In this document: positions 57,736 through 64,000 of the stretch, piece by piece
How the letters are laid out: every line of letters begins with the position of its first letter
How positions within the stretch are numbered: position 1 is the stretch's first letter
From: Adiantum capillus-veneris
Lineage: Eukaryota > Streptophyta > Polypodiopsida > Polypodiales > Pteridaceae
Direction of reading: 5' to 3'
NCBI GenBank assembly: GCA_014529385.2
Contig: CM043946.1
Span: 15,021,077-15,085,076 of the forward strand
Length of the DNA: 64,000 nucleotides
The notes under the pieces: generated by a model
What the model was told of the DNA's origin: nothing
What the model saw: only the letters and a program-made list of their open reading frames with translations
Database searches by the model: none
Made by a program: the position numbers and the translations under genes

Positions 57736-58231
57736 CTCGCATTAAATGAAAGAGAGTGATCGTCTTCAAAGACCACTAGATTATTAAATGAGGAGAGGGA
57801 CACCTTTTATATTTTTGTTAATATCAATCTATTTTTCTACGTAACGTAGGCTCTTCTCTCATTGGAGGAGCTTATTTTCCTCTCTCTTCCAAAAGGCCCT
57901 CCAAAAGACCTCCGAAATCTCCTAATGGTTCGTAACAGCAGAAGGCAAAAAGGTAGATTGGACACTTGGCCCAAAATACTTTGTACCGACATGCCCTTGG
58001 CATGGCTCTATAACATTCAAGCGTACTTATACGTCTTGAAAAACCAAGTAAAGCATACTGAAAAAGGAATAACACCAAATCAATAGATGCGTACCTGGAG
58101 ATTTGAATGGAATGTTCACTTACTCGTATTCAAACGGAGAGGAGCACGTCTCCTACCTGAAAAAAAAAAACAGTATTGCACTGGAAACCATGGGTGTTGC
58201 CCTCGCAATCCAACCCCTTTGGTTAACATCT

Positions 58232-58405
58232 ACGTAGTCAAACCCCTTGGTAAGACCCTCTGTAGAAACTGCACAACTAGCCGGTAACGGTTATCAACAT
58301 AGTCAACCGTATAGAATCTACTTTGTCAAACCACTTGGTAAGACCCTTTGTAGAAATTTCTCAACTAGCAGGTAACAGTTATCAACATAGTCAACCGTAT
58401 ACATA
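58232..58405. repeat. 88-bp tandem duplication
   Basis: Two units beginning near 58,241 and 58,329 (CTTGGTAAGACCCT... AACATAGTCAACCGTATA), diverged at about ten positions. Confidence 0.85.
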
Positions 58406-58950
58406 TTGATTGGAATCAACCAAAAGTTGAATTTTTCCACTACCGCGTGGTAGATTGCGAAATTCGTTCCTTGAAAGGCTAACTGGGAGAGATCAAACTG
58501 TGATCCTCAATGCCTATGGGATGATGTAGCAGTCACCCGCCGGGTCGTATCCCAAAACAATATGTCCATAGACACTCCGTAGTGCTATAGAGAGAACATG
58601 GAATCCACACAAGTGGACTGCCTAGCTCTTGTGGACAGCCATGCTGTCACAACTGATTGCTGCATCTATACTTCCTTGTATAGATCAGCTGCTATGAGTT
58701 GAAGATTTATCAAAAACTCAACTTGAGTAACGCACTGAAATCATGTAGTGCAAAAATGACACTGTAAACATCCTGAATGACAAGACCCTTGCTTGTCCAT
58801 TAATGTCGATGTATACTTCCCTGGGTAGATCTGTTCACTCTTGAAAACAAACACCCAAAGAATGTGAGCATTGGGATCTTACCCTAGGTCTGACAATGGC
58901 TCTTAGCCTGTGTGGCTCATAGCACTTATGTCAGTTAGTGTTCAATCCAC

Positions 58951-59048
58951 AAACCGATGAAAACTAAGTTGGATGGCGTCTTAGTCAATTTATAGCTGAA
59001 AACCGATGAAAACTAAGTTGGATGGCGTCTTAGTCAATTTATAGCTGA
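58951..59048. repeat. 49-bp tandem duplication
   Basis: AAACCGATGAAAACTAAGTT to TTTATAGCTG occurs twice with no differences, so it is a recent duplication. Confidence 0.95.
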
Positions 59049-60970
59049 GAGTTGAAGCACCTTGGCTTAGGCTGACTCACGAGCAAAACACATATCAAAA
59101 GCTTCTCGGAAGATTTTGATGATTCCCTTAAAGAGAGAGAGAACTAGAGACATGCTGGGCTGAGGAACTTTCCTTAAGAAACACAACCACATCTTGATCT
59201 CGGCATTGGTAGTGGTACATCATAACGGAATATCACCAGACCTAAAATGGGAGCAAAGTGATGGTCATACCAGTTCCCCAAACTTGTGTGCCAATGCCTG
59301 TGATTCCAGGTCAATGGGCAGTAACGCGACAAAAGGGAGAAGCCTTGCTTTGTGTAAAAGTGCCAAAGCACTTTGCTTTGCACAATGACACTAATTGCGA
59401 AGGAAAGTGTAAACATGGAAAAAACAAGAAAAACTTAAACTTGGCTAACCTGGTTGTTGTTGCTATAACCAGTGGTCCTGAGATTTTGTGGAAGAAATCT
59501 CGCTCAAATGTAGGTCAGAACCCTCTCTGTTGGGCAAGAGAGAGTTGGCATATATATCATATACATGCTCTGAAATATCCGGCCGTCATATGTAGAAATT
59601 TGCCTAGGACATGTGCTCATAGCATACCCCACCTACAAGATTCTTAAATTGAATCCTTGCTTCACATAAATATGTGTGTGTTGACAGCCAATAGGATGTG
59701 GCTGTAAATATCATGACATCCTATGTTGGCTTGTAGAAACAGTTCCAAGGAGTCGGCCATGCCGAGCAACTTGCTACCTTCAACAAGTCCAGTAATAGGC
59801 CTTGCCTTTGAAAGAAAATGTAACCTTTGACGAGCGTGCTCTATCAAGGTACACAGGAGAAACCATGCCTCATATAATTATGTCTGGCCTCATTGCCAAT
59901 AAATGCTATTGACGACAAATGTCATAGCGAATAGAGTCAACTATGTCGAGCATGCACAGATAATGGACCTTGTCAAATTGTACCATCTATCGAAGAGATT
60001 TGCATGACAAACTATAGGCCTTGCCTACACTTACCGTACTATAACTAGAAATGGTCATACCATACAGTTGAAAAAATTTCCCCAATGAATATGCTCCGAG
60101 CATACTCCAAATGTTAGCAGGACAAAAATGAAAGCCTGGCTTCGGACATTGTCCTTGTAAGTAGATACATGCCATGCATGATAAAAAGTCGCAAGGGTTA
60201 ACTCTGGAGTGGTGTAAGCAACACCACAGTGGTGTATGCACGTAATGAGCCTTGCTCAATGATCAGAACAACATGCTGAAGACGAAGTGAGCCGTGCTCC
60301 AGCATACATTTAACAGCTGCACACTGAGAATGAATCAAACAAGAAAAGTGCAACAAATCGTCATACCTTGTCTTAGAAGTGTAGCGACGAATATTATTCA
60401 TGTTGTCATCGTCACAGCTTCGTGAACGCAAGAGCTGCATCATCATTGATGCTTCGGCAACTCGAAAAACCCAGAGAAACTCCTAGAAAACACGACCTTG
60501 CCGTGCATGATATTGACTTGCCTGTCCTTGCATGCCACAATGATGGCGATCGTGCTTACCCTTTTAAGTCGGATTGGCCACATGGCCAGTGCTTTACTCA
60601 AGCTACTGCCAGTCTGCCTTTTGAAAATCTGCAACCCGAATGACCTTCCTTGTCATGGCATGATTCGGCGACGGTATTGCTTTCGAGTTGGGCGACCGTG
60701 TTGCCCTGGCATGACTGCCACTTGGCTTCCAGTCCCTCATCTTCGGTTTTCCTCCCGCAATCAAGCATGTCATCTCGGCATGTGAGGTCGCCCCGCAAGG
60801 CAAACAATCCGCTCGAAGAGGCTACGACGCCTCCCGGCCCCGTTCCCAGCTCCTGTGAGTCTTTGGATGCTTGCCTCTAGTCCTCCGGTTTTGCAATAGT
60901 CATGAGGGCCCTCCATCTTCGGGCGACAGTGGATTCCTGCCTACGGTGGGACAAATCCCTTAGGGTGGCC

Positions 60971-61465
60971 TTAGGGCGACCATTTGTGAACAGCAACATA
61001 AAAACAAAAAAAAATTCCCTGTGCAGCGATGGCGGGCTGCAGCAGTTTCACGCGAGGGACCCAAAGTGCCGTTTGTTGCGAACCGGGGCTTGGCCCTGTG
61101 TCGACAAACTCTGCCTGTAGCCTTGTGACCCCAACGAGCCCGGACCCATCCCTTTCTGTGCACCTTGACCTTGCCTGCCTCCTCGGCACTAGCGGCCTTG
61201 CACACGGCCTTCCTCGACTCCGACCTGATGATCTCCAATGTTTACCCGAGGGCCATGCCCACGCCATGTCGGCTGCTCTACAAGTCTTGCATGAACATGC
61301 ACAAGGATGAGGACCACGCCCTTCCTTCCCTACATGCGAGGGTTTGCTCTCCCCGGTTCTCCATGAACGCCCCAAAGAGAGAGAGAGAGAGAGATTCCGA
61401 AAGAGAGGGAGATCCACGCTTGAGAGAGACCGAGCTCCATGCCTTCTCCTCCGCCATGGCTCCAC
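60971..61465 (-). other. G+C-rich ORF in leader of LARD-like element
   Basis: A 164-codon minus ORF (MEPWRRRRHGARSLSS...) lies close to the primer site where gag would be expected. It is Arg/Ser-rich, contains a GA microsatellite-derived Ser/Leu run, and shows no Gag motif. It could be a leader or a replaced gag, or chance in G+C-rich DNA. Confidence 0.25.
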
Positions 61466-61483
61466 CTTCCCCCTTTCTCTCCA

Positions 61484-61499
61484 CCTTGCTCTGATACCA
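61484..61499 (-). promoter_or_regulatory. Primer-binding site of the LARD-like element
   Basis: The minus strand reads TGGTATCAGAGCAAGG one base inside the right LTR, complementary to initiator tRNA-Met. It fixes the element's orientation. Confidence 0.9.
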
Positions 61500-61500
61500 A

Positions 61501-61631
61501 TGTAAGACCACAGGGGACTGGACCGTGCAACTCTCCACCCAATCGTGCCATATATAGACTCCTAGCCCCTAAATATAGCGCCCCTTGACCGCATGTCCAT
61601 TCTGGCCCTTGGCCCTACCCTTGGCCTAACA
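61501..61631 (-). repeat. 5' LTR of the LARD-like element
   Basis: TGTAAGACCACAGG...GGCCTAACA, 131 bp, followed by the second ACATG. The minus strand has a TATA-like GAGTCTATATATGG. Confidence 0.9.
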
Positions 61632-61636
61632 ACATG

Positions 61637-61912
61637 ACTTTGTATGCAGGTTAAAGAAAGCATTGTATGGACTGAAGCAAGCACCTAGAGCTTGGTATGA
61701 GAGGATTGTGGCATTCCTGATTTCATTGGGCTTTGAGATGTTTGATGCAGACCATTCATTGTATGTGAGAAAGAATGAGGCAAGAATTGTGGTAATATGC
61801 ATCTGTGTGGATGATCTGATTTTTGGAGGTGATAATGTGTTTGAAGTAGAGGGCGTCAATGCTCTACTTATGTAGGAGTTTGACATGAAAGACTTGTACT
61901 ATGAAAATCTCT
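61637..61912 (+). pseudogene. Copia RT remnant, right part
   Basis: Continuation of 53,820-55,145 in the same frame across the insertion: KKALYGLKQAPRAWYERI, then FDADHSLYVRKNEARIVVI and the catalytic box CICVDDLIFGGD (C-V-D-D where YVDD is usual). A TAG follows near 61,873. Similarity ends near 61,912, where CACTA-type sequence on the other strand begins. Confidence 0.8.
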
Positions 61913-61914
61913 AA

Positions 61915-63475
61915 TTGTTTACCGTGGTCTTTTATCGCGTTCTGTATTACAAGTACGAACCAAAGCTTTCGTTGATGGATTTCTGGGATATAGATGACCT
62001 ATAGAAGAGAAGCTGAAAGTGAGTAACATTGGTATAATTAATGTTACAAGTAAATACGAATGAAAAAAGTAGTCACTCACTAGAGTCCACCATGTAGAGG
62101 CCATTCTCATGTCATCTAGACACATTTGCAAACCACTTTCACTCGAAGATGAAGGTATGAAAGGTTCTAAAATTAACCTTTAGTATCTATCCTTTCAATA
62201 GTTCCACAGTACTTGGTATCATCACCATCTGTGTCAAAGTTGCCCACGATGCCACAATCCATGGTGGTTTTATGCTCATCAATGTGGCGCGTATGAAAGT
62301 AACGACCCTTTGACCACATAGAGTTAAAGGAAAGGCGTTACAAATTAGAAAAATATCTTTTATCAAATACAAAGATAAAATCAAGAAAAAAAATTACAAT
62401 ATGGTTTAGGTATATAAGTACTCTATCTTTGGTACGTAGCCTTGTGCATATTCCCATTATTTGTTGGTGATGTCTTCTCTGCGCACTTTTTCTTCGGTCA
62501 TTCTCTCATGAATCCACTCCACACTAATGAAATCTGTGAAACATGCAAGACATCTAGGCATTGGGGGTGCCCTCCTTCCTCCATGTGCTTGTTTCCATGC
62601 TTCTCTCTCTTGCAAACACCTTGCCTTTGCCACTGTCCACAAGTCCACTCCCTTGGTCATAACCTTTGCATTGAGAATACAAAAGTTATTAACCACTGGG
62701 GATAGATTCATATCCATCTTAAGTAGTTTTTCCTTTCCACTTGGCAAGTGTAAAGTCATCCTTGGATCTTCCTCGTCTGACCACATGCGAGGCATTGAAG
62801 GATCAACTTGTGCCAAATACTATGAGATGTAAACAAATGCCTCTTGCATGATCCACCCTTTGGCCATGCATGCCTCTGGCTGAGACCGTAGCCGCACAAA
62901 ATATTTGAGAGTCTTTAAAAACCTCTCTAAGAAAAACATCCATCGTGTGTGCGCTACTCCACATATAGGAATGTCCTCCACCACGTAATACAAGAGGTGG
63001 ATTTGACTAAGAAGAAACGATCAAGGAAATGCATCCTCAATGGCACACACAGTTTCTGTTGCAAGTGTTTGAGAAGCAGGGATAGCATCTATTTCAATTT
63101 CCTTGGAGCTCACAAACCAGCAAGAAAACACACAAAGATACACTAAGTGCTAGTTGAAATTATTGTGTACATAAAAAAAGTGTAGCTGAGTGGAGTCTTG
63201 TGGTGTATCTTACTAGCTCTCCAAGTTTGAAAATAGGATCCCAGACTTTCTTGTCCCGACACATATGCATACTCACCAACAAAATGAAATACAATGTAGA
63301 TTAGGGAAAGGGAAAGTGAGAGAAAGTCATACACACAAACTATATATAGAATAGGGAGAGGGACATTACCTGAAGCATCTTGTGTCAATCATGGGACTCC
63401 AAACCATACAATTGAACACTTCCACCCTTCTTCACTTTTGTGAAAGCTCCCTTTAGCGACCTCATTGTTACCATA
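61915..63475 (-). pseudogene. CACTA (En/Spm) transposase remnant with DUF4218/DUF4216-like parts
   Basis: Minus-strand exons. Near 63,412-63,370: VQLYGLESHD, TGA (63387-63385), HKMLQ and a CAG/GTAATG donor, matching the DUF4218 opening LKSHD. Near 63,260-63,214: KVWDPIFKLGELV and a GTAAGA donor. From about 63,118: WFVSSKEIEIDAIPAS, HLLYYVVEDIPICGVAHT, RWMFFLERFLKTLKYFVR and LRSQPEACMAKGWIMQEA, the core of DUF4218, then TAG (62822-62820) and a 119-codon open tail to 62,457. At 62,325-62,182, MWSKGRYFHTRHIDEHKTT and YCGTIERID resemble the DUF4216 region. Smaller exon-like pieces follow to 61,920. The catalytic N-terminal part is missing, cut at the copia LTR. Non-functional. Confidence 0.65.
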
Positions 63476-63487
63476 TACATATGGTAG

Positions 63488-63694
63488 TGATGTGTGTGAA
63501 AACACACTAGGACCGCCGGGGCATTTTTTCCCTCTATAGGAGGGTTTTTTCCCCGTGCATTGTATATATGCCCATTACTCTAGGGCTATCTATCTTTCCA
63601 TTGCACACTAAGTAACACATTCTCTAGTGTGTGCCTTAAGCTTCGTCTGTCTTCTCCAAGCTGTGTGTGTTTTCCTGAAGCCCTAATTCGAACA
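63488..63694 (+). repeat. 5' LTR of a copia element running off the right edge
   Basis: About 205 bases, ending AATTCGAACA two bases before a primer site. The start is TGATG at 63,488 or TGTGTG at 63,491. It contains a short inverted motif GTGTGTGAAAACACAC at the start and a TATATAT near 63,565. The other LTR is outside the window. It abuts the CACTA remnant and probably inserted into it. Confidence 0.65.
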
Positions 63695-63696
63695 AT

Positions 63697-63712
63697 TGGT
63701 ATCAAAGCAGGT
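63697..63712 (+). promoter_or_regulatory. Copia primer-binding site
   Basis: TGGTATCAAAGCAGGT, an initiator tRNA-Met type site with one change from the usual TGGTATCAGAGC. The leader to 64,000 is non-coding. Confidence 0.75.
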
Positions 63713-64000
63713 TGCATCCTCCCGAGCTTAGTCACCAGCAGCTCCAACACACGCCTGCTCACTTTCTCAGGTTTTGGTGAGCTTTGGCAAGCGTTCATAG
63801 GTCGACAAAAATTTTAGGACTGCTCGTAGAGCTTAGTCTCCTCAAATTTCTGATTCAGGCTCATTTCGGCCTCCATTTCCACTATAGTCAGGTCTGCGCA
63901 CGCAATTTTGTCATTTTGTGCAGAATTTCTGTCAGTGCCAAATACTGCCTAACAGGTCTTATATAGTCTACTGCTACTGCAGATGATGCTATATAGCACA

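Larger units (their letters stand above)
55146..61631 (-). mobile_element. 6.5-kb LTR element without recognisable pol (LARD-like)
   Basis: LTRs of 131 bp (55,146-55,276 and 61,501-61,631) differ at 11 positions, mostly transitions, and ACATG duplications flank them. The primer site TGGTATCAGAGC is next to the right LTR on the minus strand and the purine tract is next to the left LTR, so the element points leftwards. Just before that tract the minus strand has a short open end, CVLEDENASPRGE, possibly a pol C-terminus. I find no gag, protease, RT or integrase in the 6.2 kb between. It therefore looks like a large non-autonomous derivative. The interior holds three tandem duplications, a 670-bp foldback, and a G+C-rich 5' region (60.4-61.5 kb). 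Confidence 0.85.

Overview
This is nuclear DNA of a land plant. It shows Ty1/copia and Ty3/gypsy LTR elements primed by plant-type tRNA sites, a CACTA transposase with DUF4218/DUF4216-like parts, short GT-AG introns, and A+T-rich intergenic DNA with long microsatellites. The DUF7869-type gene and the ParB-like/SET/FCP1-like gene suggest a seed-free lineage (moss, liverwort, lycophyte or fern) rather than an angiosperm. That is an inference and no species can be named. No tRNA or rRNA gene, CRISPR array, or clearly functional single-copy host gene was found. Almost everything is mobile or repeated DNA in different states of decay.

Layout. (1) 1-3.9 kb: the 5' half of a minus-strand Ty3/gypsy element (protease, gag, pre-gag ORFs, primer site, long LTR), cut by the window edge. 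(2) 4.07-7.83 kb: tandem array A, built on a ~50-bp unit containing GGACAAGTGGTGGACC. (3) 8.8-16.45 kb, minus strand: remains of one multi-exon gene of about 1,430 codons. It has a ParB-like N-terminal region, an unrecognised middle, a SET domain and an FCP1/NIF-like phosphatase domain. Intron phases agree at every junction, and the same repeat unit fills its two larger introns. (4) 16.5-26.45 kb: array C, about 20 copies of a ~442-bp higher-order repeat, the same repeat as array A but inverted. (5) 26.5-28.5 kb: microsatellites, a 90-bp minisatellite and a GC-rich patch. (6) 28.5-30.0 kb: array D, a related repeat with a ~316-bp period. (7) 30.1-33.3 kb, plus strand: a degenerate DUF7869-type gene. 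(8) 33.6-45+ kb: a degenerate plus-strand Ty3/gypsy element carrying two later insertions, a 1.2-kb TTAA-flanked transposon and an apparently intact copia element with identical LTRs. (9) 45-50 kb: mostly unassigned A+T-rich DNA. (10) 49.9-50.9 kb: a minus-strand copia gag remnant. (11) 52.1-53.4 kb: a second copy of the TTAA element with both ends. (12) 53.8-61.9 kb: a decayed copia pol split by a 6.5-kb LTR element that has lost recognisable coding capacity and contains a foldback structure. (13) 61.9-63.47 kb: a minus-strand CACTA transposase remnant. (14) 63.49-64.0 kb: the 5' LTR and primer site of another copia element running off the right edge.

The most unusual part is 4-33 kb. A multidomain gene combining ParB-like, SET and phosphatase-like modules is bracketed by inverted copies of one higher-order repeat. 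A DUF7869 gene is transcribed away from it on the far side of the array. One reading is a large, decayed mobile element whose ends and introns are built from its own tandem repeat. The sequence fits this but does not prove it. The nested insertions give a relative order: the decayed gypsy and copia hosts are oldest, then the 6.5-kb element (LTRs differ at 11 of 131 positions), and last the intact copia element (LTRs identical over 143 bp).
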